40,011 nt of DNA from positions 1 to 40,011 of the forward strand of contig CAJMQU010000043.1 in the NCBI GenBank assembly GCA_905215555.1, read 5' to 3'. Shown in pieces: positions 17,197-25,613 of the stretch. Under the pieces are notes generated by a model. The model did no database searches and was not told the origin of the DNA. It saw only the letters and a list, made by a program, of their open reading frames with translations. The position numbers and the translations under genes are program-made. Positions within the stretch are counted from its first letter, which is position 1, and every line of letters starts with the position of its first letter. The DNA is from an uncultured bacterium (lineage in GTDB: Bacteria; Bacteroidota; Bacteroidia; Bacteroidales; Bacteroidaceae).

Positions 17197-18405
17197 TTAC
17201 TCAGCCTCAAACATTTTGCTTCGTGCAAGCATGCAAGCTCCCACAACTCCGGCTTTATCCTTTAATTGTGAAAGGGTGATTATGGTATCTCTGTTTACTA
17301 AGTTAAGAGAGAATTTGCGGACTGCTGTTTTTATAGGTTGGATGATGTAATCTCCGGTTTGTGATAGACTTCCTCCGATTATTACTAATTCGGGATTGAA
17401 GATGTTGATGAGCCCGGCAATTTGTTTTCCTAATTTTTGGCCTATTTCTTCTATCACCTCTATACATAGCATATCTTCGTTGTTGACTGCTGATATAATG
17501 TTATCCAGCGTGAGTGGTTTGTCTGCATCTATTCGATTAGAGAGTATTGAACTTTCTCCTTTTTTGGTGCGTTCTAATACAATACGGTATAGAGCGGAAC
17601 CGGATGCTTCCGTCTCAATGCATCCTTTTTTGCCACAGTGGCAAAGAATTTCACTGTCGTAGGCTGTTACGTGCCCGAATTCGCCGGAAAATCCAGACTT
17701 CCCATAGTATAGCTTTCCATTTAAAATCAGCCCGATTCCTAATCCCCAACTGATATTAACGAAAATGATGTCTTTTTCTTTGTTGATGCATCCCTGCAAG
17801 TATTCGCCAAATGCCATTGCACGTGTATCGTTATCAATGGTAACCTTATATCCTATCTTTTCGGTTAGGATTTCTGTTAAAGGGCGTTCTTCGAAGTTGA
17901 ATTGAGTGAAACTATACCCTAATTCCGAATTTACCCGACCTGGGATATTAATATTTATATTTATTATCTTCTCCTTTTCTATTGTTAGCTTTTTGATGAA
18001 ATTACATATCTGCTTACATAATTCATTTAATGCTTCTATTGAATTTTCAGATTTATAAGGGATGCTTTTTTTTAATTCTATCATATCCCCTTTAAAATTG
18101 ATGACTCCAATGGTAATATTATTCCTCTTTACTTCCACTCCAATAAAGTAACCGGAATCAGAGTTCAGTCCATATGCATAGGGCTGCCGTCCTGTACCCG
18201 TTTCTATTTTTCCATAGTTATTGATGTATCCCTCAGTAACCATCTCGTCAATAACTTTGGTAACTGTTGGAATACTTAATTGTAACTCATTTGCAAGAGC
18301 AGGAATTGTAGAGTCACCATTATGTATATAATGCTTGATAATCTGTTTCTTAATAGTGGAATATTTAGAATCTGATTCTGCTTTCTTTTGCTGGTTAATT
18401 TTCAT
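17197..18405 (-). CDS. ROK-family transcriptional regulator (NagC/NanR-like)
   Basis: A 402-residue ROK repressor. Residues about 15-75 form a winged helix (DSTIPALANELQLSIPTVTKVIDEMV). The rest is the ROK sugar-binding fold with VTIDNDTRAMAFGEYL and the zinc motif GH-x9-CxCGxxGC (GH at about 244-245, Cys at about 255, 257 and 262). The ATG at 18405 (MKINQQKK) was chosen over an in-frame TTG at 18459, which would lie upstream of the promoter -7 box. The DNA-binding domain marks it as a regulator, not a sugar kinase. It is divergent from the lyase gene and should control the sialic-acid-type locus, with ManNAc, GlcNAc or a related sugar as likely ligand. Its A+T content is clearly higher than that of the adjacent core genes. 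Confidence 0.88.
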   Translation of the reverse strand: MKINQQKKAESDSKYSTIKKQIIKHYIHNGDSTIPALANELQLSIPTVTKVIDEMVTEGYINNYGKIETGTGRQPYAYGLNSDSGYFIGVEVKRNNITIGVINFKGDMIELKKSIPYKSENSIEALNELCKQICNFIKKLTIEKEKIINININIPGRVNSELGYSFTQFNFEERPLTEILTEKIGYKVTIDNDTRAMAFGEYLQGCINKEKDIIFVNISWGLGIGLILNGKLYYGKSGFSGEFGHVTAYDSEILCHCGKKGCIETEASGSALYRIVLERTKKGESSILSNRIDADKPLTLDNIISAVNNEDMLCIEVIEEIGQKLGKQIAGLINIFNPELVIIGGSLSQTGDYIIQPIKTAVRKFSLNLVNRDTIITLSQLKDKAGVVGACMLARSKMFEAE

Positions 18406-18434
18406 ATTATCTCGTTTTGTCTGAATTTGATGTA

Positions 18435-18442
18435 CAAATATA
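18435..18442 (-). promoter_or_regulatory. -7 box of the ROK regulator gene
   Basis: On the minus strand TATATTTG matches TAnnTTTG, 30 bases upstream of the ATG at 18405. The -33 element is not convincing. Confidence 0.45.
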
Positions 18443-18562
18443 CTAAATATATAGTTCAATCATTGCAATAGTTTTTAAATACTATAATAATTATACAATA
18501 TTCACCTTGGTTAAATTTATTATTTATTAGATATATAATAATTATATTTATTATGTCTGTTT

Positions 18563-18581
18563 ATTAAATAAATTATTTAAT
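18563..18581. promoter_or_regulatory. AT-rich palindrome, possible ROK operator
   Basis: Two perfect 9-bp arms, ATTAAATAA and TTATTTAAT, are separated by one A. The TTATTT/AAATAA character resembles NagC/ROK-type operators, but the whole spacer is AT-rich, so chance symmetry is possible. Confidence 0.4.
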
Positions 18582-18591
18582 GTAATTGATG

Positions 18592-18620
18592 CTATTTAGT
18601 GATATAAATTCATTAAATAG
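18592..18620. promoter_or_regulatory. Inverted repeat next to the -33 box, likely ROK operator
   Basis: CTATTTAGTGA (18592-18602) and TCATTAAATAG (18610-18620) form 11-bp arms with one mismatch around the 7-nt spacer TATAAAT. The site ends one base before the TTTG of the lyase promoter, a position suited to repression. Confidence 0.55.
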
Positions 18621-18651
18621 TTTGTTTATAATAAAATAAAGGATATCTTTG
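18621..18651 (+). promoter_or_regulatory. Promoter of the sialic-acid-type locus
   Basis: TTTG (18621-18624), 19 nt, then TATCTTTG (18644-18651) fits the Bacteroides consensus. The expected transcript start near 18658 leaves a leader of about 43 nt before the lyase ATG at 18701. Confidence 0.8.
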
Positions 18652-18700
18652 CTGCTGGATAATAAAATGTTATCCTTAATTCTAATATTAATACAATGGT

Positions 18701-19618
18701 ATGGAAAAACTGGTTGGTTTGATTAATGCCCCTTTTACTCCTTTCTATAAAGATGGGGAAGTGAATTATGAGCCTATAGCAGCTTATGCTGATATGCTGG
18801 TGAAAAATGGCCTGAAAGGTGTCTTTATTAATGGCTCTTCCGGCGAAGGCTATATGCTGACGGAAGAAGAACGTATGATGCTGGCTGAGCGTTGGATGGA
18901 AGTAGCGCCGGAGAATTTTAAAGTGATTGTTCATGTGGGAAGTACTTGTGTGAGGTCAAGTAGTCGTTTGGCAGAACATGCCCAGAAGATTGGTGCGTGG
19001 GGAATTGGCGCGATGGCACCTCCTTTCCCTAAAGTGAACCGCGTTGAAGAGTTGGCGAAGTATTGTGAGAAGATAGCTTGTGCAGCTCCTGAACTGCCTT
19101 TTTATTTTTATCATATTCCGGCTTTCAACGGTGCTTATCTTTCGATGGTTGCATTTCTGGAAACTGTTGATGGGCGCATTCCTAATTTTGCGGGTATCAA
19201 GTATACGTACGAAAGCTTGTATGAGTATAATCAATGCCGTCTATATAAGAATGGTAAGTTTGACATGCTGCATGGGCAAGACGAGACCATTCTTCCTTGT
19301 TTGGCTATGGGTGGGGCGCAAGGTGGTATCGGTGGTACTACTAATTACAATGGTTGCAATTTGGTGGGCATCATTGATGCCTGGAATGCCGGAGATTTGG
19401 AAAAGGCACGCGAACTTCAGAATTTCTCTCAGGAGGTAATTAATGTAATCTGCCACTTCCGTGGAAATATTGTTGGTGGCAAGCGTATCATGAAATTGAT
19501 AGGTTTGGATTTGGGTGACAATCGCATTCCGTTTCAGAATATGACAGACGAGGAAGAGAGCCGTATGAAAGCGGAATTGGATGCGATTCATTTCTTCGAC
19601 CGCTGTAATAAGCTTTAA
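18701..19618 (+). CDS. nanA: N-acetylneuraminate lyase
   Basis: A 305-residue TIM-barrel aldolase of the DapA/NAL family, which cleaves N-acetylneuraminate to N-acetylmannosamine and pyruvate. The carboxylate-binding motif is GSSGEGY (about 46-52). The catalytic Tyr is in YFYHIPAFNG (about 136-145). The Schiff-base Lys is in AGIKYTYESLYEY (about 165-177). The sequence MGGAQGGIGGTTNYNG (about 206-221) resembles the G-rich segment of sialate lyases rather than that of dihydrodipicolinate synthase. The gene corresponds to nanL of the B. fragilis sialic acid cluster. It is first in the operon, 9 bp ahead of the epimerase gene. A related 2-keto-3-deoxy-nonulosonate could be the true substrate. Confidence 0.88.
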   Translation: MEKLVGLINAPFTPFYKDGEVNYEPIAAYADMLVKNGLKGVFINGSSGEGYMLTEEERMMLAERWMEVAPENFKVIVHVGSTCVRSSSRLAEHAQKIGAWGIGAMAPPFPKVNRVEELAKYCEKIACAAPELPFYFYHIPAFNGAYLSMVAFLETVDGRIPNFAGIKYTYESLYEYNQCRLYKNGKFDMLHGQDETILPCLAMGGAQGGIGGTTNYNGCNLVGIIDAWNAGDLEKARELQNFSQEVINVICHFRGNIVGGKRIMKLIGLDLGDNRIPFQNMTDEEESRMKAELDAIHFFDRCNKL

Positions 19619-19627
19619 TCTGAAGTT

Positions 19628-20809
19628 ATGAATACTACTGAATATCTTCAAAATTGTGCAGCTTCATATAAGGATGATTTGGTTGGCAACATCATGCCAT
19701 TCTGGTTGAAGTATGGGTTGGACCGCAAACACGGTGGGGTTTACACTTGCCTTGATCGTGACGGTTCGCTCATGGATACCACAAAGTCTGTATGGTTTCA
19801 GGGGCGGTTTGGCTTTATAGCCGCCTTTGCATATAATAATGTGGAACGAAATCCTGAATGGCTGGCAGCTTCAAAAAGTTGTATTGATTTTATTGAGAAA
19901 TACTGCATAGACGTGGACGGACGTATGTTCTTTGAAGTAACAGAAGATGGAACTCCCATGCGTAAACGCAGATATGTATTCTCCGAATGTTTTGCGGCAA
20001 TAGCTATGTCGGAATATTCCATAGCTTCCGGTGATCGGTCTTATGCACTGAAAGCATTGGAACTCTTCAAAAAAATCCAGTCTTTCCTTACTACGCCCGG
20101 TGTTCTTGAACCTAAATATTGTGAATCGGTGCAAATGCGCGGTCACTCTGTTACCATGATTCTGATTAATACGGCATCCCGTATCCGGGCAGCCATTGAC
20201 GATGCTGCATTGACCCGGCAGATTGATGATTCTATCTATATGTTGCAGAAGTATTTTATTCATCCTGAATTTAAAGCTCTGTTAGAGGTGGTAGGTCCTG
20301 ATGGCGAATTTATTGATACCTGCAACGGACGCACTATAAATCCCGGGCACTGCATTGAAACGTCCTGGTTCCTGATGGAAGAAGCTAAACACATTAATTG
20401 GGATGGAGAAAAACTTCAAATGGCTTTATCCATTCTCGATTGGTCGTGGGAGTGGGGTTGGGATAAAGAATACGGTGGAATTATCAATTTCCGCGATTGC
20501 CGTAATCTTCCACCTCAGGATTATTCGCAGGATATGAAATTCTGGTGGCCACAGACTGAGGCCATTATAGCTACACTTTATGCCTATCAAGCAACACATG
20601 ATGAGAAGTATCTTGAAATGCACAAACAAATAAGCGATTGGACCTATGCTTATTTTCCAGACAGGGAATATGGCGAATGGTACGGATATCTCCATCGGGA
20701 CGGAACTGTTGCACAAGCAGCTAAGGGTAACTTGTTTAAGGGACCGTTCCATATTCCGAGAATGATGATAAAATGCTATATGCTTTGTCAGGAATTACTG
20801 TTGAAATAA
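19628..20809 (+). CDS. AGE-family epimerase (N-acylglucosamine 2-epimerase)
   Basis: A 393-residue (alpha/alpha)6-barrel protein of the AGE/renin-binding-protein family, with the usual length of 390-410. Conserved features are WFQGRFGFIAAFAYN (about 57-71), the His-containing NPGHCIETSWFLMEEA (about 238-253), FWWPQTEAIIATLYAY (about 305-320) and the C-terminal KGPFHIPRMM with the second catalytic His. In B. fragilis the equivalent enzyme, encoded next to the lyase, converts ManNAc to GlcNAc without prior phosphorylation. GlcNAc is then phosphorylated by a hexokinase encoded elsewhere. The 9-bp gap to the lyase gene and the 40-bp gap to susC suggest one operon. Confidence 0.88.
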   Translation: MNTTEYLQNCAASYKDDLVGNIMPFWLKYGLDRKHGGVYTCLDRDGSLMDTTKSVWFQGRFGFIAAFAYNNVERNPEWLAASKSCIDFIEKYCIDVDGRMFFEVTEDGTPMRKRRYVFSECFAAIAMSEYSIASGDRSYALKALELFKKIQSFLTTPGVLEPKYCESVQMRGHSVTMILINTASRIRAAIDDAALTRQIDDSIYMLQKYFIHPEFKALLEVVGPDGEFIDTCNGRTINPGHCIETSWFLMEEAKHINWDGEKLQMALSILDWSWEWGWDKEYGGIINFRDCRNLPPQDYSQDMKFWWPQTEAIIATLYAYQATHDEKYLEMHKQISDWTYAYFPDREYGEWYGYLHRDGTVAQAAKGNLFKGPFHIPRMMIKCYMLCQELLLK

Positions 20810-20849
20810 CAATTTTTATTCCTTAAATACTAATATTATTGACAAAATT

Positions 20850-23834
20850 ATGAAGAAGTATTTATTTCTTTTGTTTAGTCTGTCCTTGTCTGTTTGGGCA
20901 ATGGCACAGCAACAATCGATTACCATCAAGGTGGTCGATGTGAATGATGAACCCGTCATTGGTGCCTCTGTGTTGGAAAAAGGGACTACCAATGGAGTTA
21001 TTACTAATTTGGATGGAGAATGTACTTTTACGGTTTCCTCTAAATCGACTATAGTAATCAGTTTTGTAGGCTATAAAACACAGGAAATTCCTGTGGCAGG
21101 CAATTCTTTGATTAATGTGACTTTGAATGATGATGCAGAAATGTTGTCTGAAGTTGTGGTTGTTGGCTATGGTGTCCAAAAGAAGTCAAGCTTGACAGGG
21201 GCAGTAGCTTCTGTTTCAAGTAAAGAGATTGTCAAACAGGTTTCTTCTAATGTTGCTTCTACTTTGCAGGGACGTACTCCTGGAGTAGAAATCGTACAAC
21301 AGGCTGGAGTAGCTGGCGCAGATGTGAATATTATTATTCGTGGTGCAGCATCTTTTGGCGCAACAGAACCTTTGTATGTGATTGATGGGGCTTTCAGTAA
21401 TAGTGGATTAAGCTCATTAAATCCTAATGATATTGAATCTATTGAGGTGTTGAAAGATGGTGCTGCAGCCGCTATATATGGTTCGCGGGCCGCAAATGGA
21501 GTGGTCTTGATTACTACTAAGAAGGGAAAATCAGGTAAACCGATAATTGAAATTGATGGTTCGTATGCTTTTCAAACTCCAACCAATATTCCCGATTTTT
21601 TAAATGCTTCGCAATGGAGAGAGTTTGCAAATATGGTTGCAGACAATAGTGGCTTGGCTCATGCACCTGAAAATGATAATCCCACTTACCCTAACATGGA
21701 TACGGATTGGGCTAAAGAATGGATTCAGTATGCTCCGATGTGGAATTTAAATGCCAGTATTTCTGGTGGTGGCGAGAATTCAACTTTTAGCACAAGTCTC
21801 GGTTATTTGGATCAAACGGGCATGACAATTTATTCAGATTATAAAAGATATAATTTTAGATTAAATTCATCTTACAAAAAAGGTATATTGACTCTTTCAG
21901 AGAATGTAGCATTGACGCATAAAGATAAAACTCCGACAAAAGCTTTTCATCTTTCATTGCCGACTCTTCCCATTTATGACCAAGAAGGACGATTAACTTC
22001 TGGCGGGGCAGATTATTATATTAATCCTGAAGATGGCAAAGCGCAGAATAAGATAGCCCCTCTTCATTATACGGACAGGTATAATAAGGTTACTGATATT
22101 ATAGGGTCTCTCAATGCACAACTTGACCTTTGGAAAGGATTGAAATATAAATTCTCTTTCAGTGGTAATTACAGTAACTCTCATAATTATACTCATACTC
22201 CGGAATATTATTCCAAGTGGAATGAGGATGGTAGTCCTGATAAGGATTATGGTAATCCTACGAACAGTATATCAGAAGCAAGAATTGAAGAGTTCACGTA
22301 TACTGTCGATAACTTGATTACTTTTAACAGAACTTTTTCTGGGCATTCTATTGATGCGTTAGTGGGTACAAGTTGGATGAGGGAGTATTATCGTAGTATG
22401 TCAATATCTACTATAAGTGATTTAGGTGGGACAGATATAACGGGGTTTGACAGTGTTGATGGAAAAATATCTGCCGGGGACTTAAATACAGCCTTGTTGT
22501 CTTTCTTTGCTCGTTTAAATTATGATTATCAAGATAAATACCTCTTTTCTGCAAGTATTCGACGTGATGAATCATCTAAATTTTATAAAGATAACCGTGT
22601 TGGATATTTCCCTTCTATATCTGCAGGTTGGAATGTACATCAGGAAAAATGGTTTGAGAATCCCGTGGTTAGCAAGTTTAAGATCAGAGGTAGTTATGGT
22701 GAGTTAGGAGCAAATTTTTTGTCACCGTATAATTTTGATGCTATAGCTTATGGCCCGATTCCTTATACATTAGGTGGGCAACGTTATACTATGGGGCGTG
22801 CAGCTTATTTGAAATCAAAAGATTTGAAATGGGAAACAGCTAAAACAACTGATATTGGTCTTGAATTAGGCTTTCTGAATAATGATTTGACTATACAAGT
22901 TGATTATTTCATTAAAAAGAATGTAGATTTGTTGGCTCAAATTGACTTGAATCTTTCTTCCGGACAAGTATTTGAAATTAATAGCTCTCGTGAAAAGCCT
23001 TATGTTAATTCTGCTTCCGTAAAGAATACCGGTTGGGAATTTATGGTGAACTATCGTAAACGGTTAACAAAAGACTTTAGTATTGATGCAACTTTTAATC
23101 TGGCAACACTGAAAAATGAAGTATTGGCACTGGGTGACAATGTACAGCCGATAACTTCGGGAGCTATGTCTACTTTTTTTAATGATTCTCCTTCTATAAC
23201 CACACCGGGTGAACCTATTGGCTCATTTTATGGATATAAAATAGACGGTTTTGATGCAGATGGAAACTTTATTTTCAGTGATACGGACAAAAATGGTATT
23301 GTGAATGCAAATGATAAAGTCATTTTAGGAAATCCGATACCTGACTTTAATTATGGTTTGAATATTTCAATGACATATAAGGATTTTGACTTAACAATGT
23401 TTTTTCAGGGAGTGTATGGCAATGATATATTCAATCAGATGAAGTATAGTTACTATTTTGATTATTCTAATAATAATGTTACTGATGTTCTAAATGCTTG
23501 GACTAAAACGAATCAGAATACTAATATTCCTATAATGAAAACTCAAAATACCAATGGTGGCAACTCTTTGCCTAGTGAGTTCTATATTGAAGACGGTTCT
23601 TATTTTCGATGTAAGAATTTGCAGGTTGGATATACTTTCCCTAAAAGTATTTTAAATAAATTGAGTTTCAATAAATTGCGTGTGTATGCAGGGGTGCAGA
23701 ATCTATTTACAATAACTAATTACTCTGGTTATGATCCGGAAGTGGGATCTAATACTTTATTCTCTCGCGGAATTGATAGTTCTTCTTATCCTAATGCACG
23801 TACATTCACGTTTGGGTTTAATGCATCATTTTAA
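20850..23834 (+). CDS. SusC-like TonB-dependent transporter
   Basis: A 994-residue outer-membrane glycan importer. It has a signal peptide (1-19) and a carboxypeptidase-regulatory-like domain (about 24-100, VVDVNDEPVIGASVLEKGTTNGVITNLDG in the frame). The SusC signature EVVVVGYGVQKKSSLTGAV (about 101-119) serves as TonB-box region. A plug with IIIRGAASFGATEPLYVIDG (about 161-180) and a barrel ending in FGFNASF follow. With the SusD gene 18 bp downstream it forms the pedal-bin transporter of this locus. In the B. fragilis sialic acid system the equivalent pair is NanO/NanU. The sequence alone cannot show what ligand is bound here. Base composition is markedly AT-rich compared with the upstream epimerase gene. 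Confidence 0.95.
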   Translation: MKKYLFLLFSLSLSVWAMAQQQSITIKVVDVNDEPVIGASVLEKGTTNGVITNLDGECTFTVSSKSTIVISFVGYKTQEIPVAGNSLINVTLNDDAEMLSEVVVVGYGVQKKSSLTGAVASVSSKEIVKQVSSNVASTLQGRTPGVEIVQQAGVAGADVNIIIRGAASFGATEPLYVIDGAFSNSGLSSLNPNDIESIEVLKDGAAAAIYGSRAANGVVLITTKKGKSGKPIIEIDGSYAFQTPTNIPDFLNASQWREFANMVADNSGLAHAPENDNPTYPNMDTDWAKEWIQYAPMWNLNASISGGGENSTFSTSLGYLDQTGMTIYSDYKRYNFRLNSSYKKGILTLSENVALTHKDKTPTKAFHLSLPTLPIYDQEGRLTSGGADYYINPEDGKAQNKIAPLHYTDRYNKVTDIIGSLNAQLDLWKGLKYKFSFSGNYSNSHNYTHTPEYYSKWNEDGSPDKDYGNPTNSISEARIEEFTYTVDNLITFNRTFSGHSIDALVGTSWMREYYRSMSISTISDLGGTDITGFDSVDGKISAGDLNTALLSFFARLNYDYQDKYLFSASIRRDESSKFYKDNRVGYFPSISAGWNVHQEKWFENPVVSKFKIRGSYGELGANFLSPYNFDAIAYGPIPYTLGGQRYTMGRAAYLKSKDLKWETAKTTDIGLELGFLNNDLTIQVDYFIKKNVDLLAQIDLNLSSGQVFEINSSREKPYVNSASVKNTGWEFMVNYRKRLTKDFSIDATFNLATLKNEVLALGDNVQPITSGAMSTFFNDSPSITTPGEPIGSFYGYKIDGFDADGNFIFSDTDKNGIVNANDKVILGNPIPDFNYGLNISMTYKDFDLTMFFQGVYGNDIFNQMKYSYYFDYSNNNVTDVLNAWTKTNQNTNIPIMKTQNTNGGNSLPSEFYIEDGSYFRCKNLQVGYTFPKSILNKLSFNKLRVYAGVQNLFTITNYSGYDPEVGSNTLFSRGIDSSSYPNARTFTFGFNASF

Positions 23835-23852
23835 TTTTTAAACAAGAAGGAA

Positions 23853-25598
23853 ATGAAAAACATGAATAAAATAATGATAACTGTTCTCTTTGGAGGAGGA
23901 TTGTTTATACAAAGTTGTAATAGTGTATTTGATGACTTGGCGATTAATCCTAATCAGCCGAGTATGGGTTCTTATTTTACGACCCCTGAGGCTGTAAATG
24001 ATGCAACTTTAACATTGTATGGCTATATTTCCACTCAGCGCTGTCTCGGAGCTTCAGGCTCAAAAACACAGATAATACGTTCGGATGAAGCTGCTTCTAA
24101 TTCCGACTATGGTAAACCCGGTATGTACGGTGAAGATTTGAATGCAAGTTACTATACTATTGAGCAACCATATACATTAATGTATACAGCAGCCTCGCAA
24201 GCATCTTATATTATAGAAACAGCGTCAGAAGTCGATTTTAAGGGTAATGATGAATTACGAAATATATATATGGGTGAAGCTCACTTTTGGAGAGCTTTTG
24301 CACATTATTATCTATTGATAAATTTCCGTAATATTTCTCCGATTCGTCATATGCCTAAGAATGCGGCAGATTATGTTCGTCCATTGGAGAAACCCGAGGC
24401 TGTGTGGGATTTTATACAGGAAGATTTAATTACTGCTAAAGAATTGTTGCCTGTCAAGGGGTATTGGAGTACTAATGATGTAGGGCGTGTGACAAAAGCT
24501 TCTGCTGCAGCTCTTTTAGGAAAGTGCTATTTGTATAGAAGTGGGATCGAAACCCAATATGGAACTGATAAAACTGTTTTTTACAGCGAGGCGGCCAGTG
24601 AATTTAATGATATAATATCTGGAAAATATGGGACTTATGAACTAACTTCTAATTATGCCGATAATTTTGATGTGGCTCATGAAAATAATTCAGAGTCGAT
24701 TCTTGAAATCCAATTTTTAGGAGATGTTGATAATACTAATTTTAACCCAGGCACAGCTACTTCCGGGTTAGCATTTGATTCACGTGGTTTGATGTTGCCA
24801 GGTGCAGGTGTTGGATATGAAGGGGTAGCTCATAATTGGCTATATGATGCTTATGTAAATTCGATAGATCGTAATGGATATACGGATATTCGTATGTTTT
24901 CAACTCTCATGTTTGATGATTTGAAACCTGAGATTAAACTCCATCAAAGTGCTTCTGGCGATCTGATCCGTTTGGAAGGTCCGGGAGGTTTTAAATGGGA
25001 GGATTTATATCCGGAAAAATCAGGTAAAGAAGGTTTTGAAACAATATCCAATACTTTGGCTCATCCATTTAAAGCAGGTATCAAAAAAGGACTTGATTTT
25101 TCTCTGCCGATGATGACGAATGCGGACGGCACTCCTAAATTAGCAGGTGTTGGGGCAGGAGTTAAAGAATATGTATATAATCAACCTCGTGCACATGGCG
25201 TGAACTGGCGATATATTCGTTATGCCGATGTGTTACTTATGTATGCCGAGGCAGTTTTATCGGGAGGGGCACAAGGACAAATTACACCTGCTCAAGCTGT
25301 AAATAAAGTTCGTAATAGGGCTGATTTTGATGACCTTTCTTCTGTAACAATGAATGATGTAAAGCATGAGAGGTTATTGGAATTGGCGTTAGAAGGACAT
25401 CGTTTCTATGATTTATTGCGATGGGGAGAATTGCCGAAAAGATTTACAGCACTAACGACAGAAGATGGTTCTTTTAAAAAATTTATTTCTGCAACGGATT
25501 ATAAAGGGTTTATAATCAATAAGCATGAGTGGTTGCCTATTCCGATTAATGAGATGAACTCTAATCCGTATATAACAGAAAATAATCCGGGCTATTAA
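23853..25598 (+). CDS. SusD/RagB-family surface glycan-binding lipoprotein
   Basis: A 581-residue SusD-like protein. A lipoprotein signal peptide ends at LFIQSC (lipidated Cys22) and is followed by acidic residues, as in surface-exposed Bacteroides lipoproteins. The N-terminal SusD segment with VNDATLTLYGYI and the TPR-like helices carry FKGNDELRNIYMGEAHFWRAFAHYYL (in pieces across about 130-155). The C-terminal SusD domain has YIRYADVLLMYAEAVL (about 452-467), NKVRNRADFDDL, ERLLELALEGHRFYDLLRWG and the ending LPIPINEMNSNPYITENNPGY. It forms the lid of the SusC channel and selects the glycan. Partner genes are immediately adjacent. Confidence 0.95.
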   Translation: MKNMNKIMITVLFGGGLFIQSCNSVFDDLAINPNQPSMGSYFTTPEAVNDATLTLYGYISTQRCLGASGSKTQIIRSDEAASNSDYGKPGMYGEDLNASYYTIEQPYTLMYTAASQASYIIETASEVDFKGNDELRNIYMGEAHFWRAFAHYYLLINFRNISPIRHMPKNAADYVRPLEKPEAVWDFIQEDLITAKELLPVKGYWSTNDVGRVTKASAAALLGKCYLYRSGIETQYGTDKTVFYSEAASEFNDIISGKYGTYELTSNYADNFDVAHENNSESILEIQFLGDVDNTNFNPGTATSGLAFDSRGLMLPGAGVGYEGVAHNWLYDAYVNSIDRNGYTDIRMFSTLMFDDLKPEIKLHQSASGDLIRLEGPGGFKWEDLYPEKSGKEGFETISNTLAHPFKAGIKKGLDFSLPMMTNADGTPKLAGVGAGVKEYVYNQPRAHGVNWRYIRYADVLLMYAEAVLSGGAQGQITPAQAVNKVRNRADFDDLSSVTMNDVKHERLLELALEGHRFYDLLRWGELPKRFTALTTEDGSFKKFISATDYKGFIINKHEWLPIPINEMNSNPYITENNPGY

Positions 25599-25613
25599 TT
25601 AAATGATTCTATT

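Noticed and set aside
17197..18405. ROK sugar kinase
   Set aside because: It has a full N-terminal winged-helix DNA-binding domain, which marks the regulator branch of the family.
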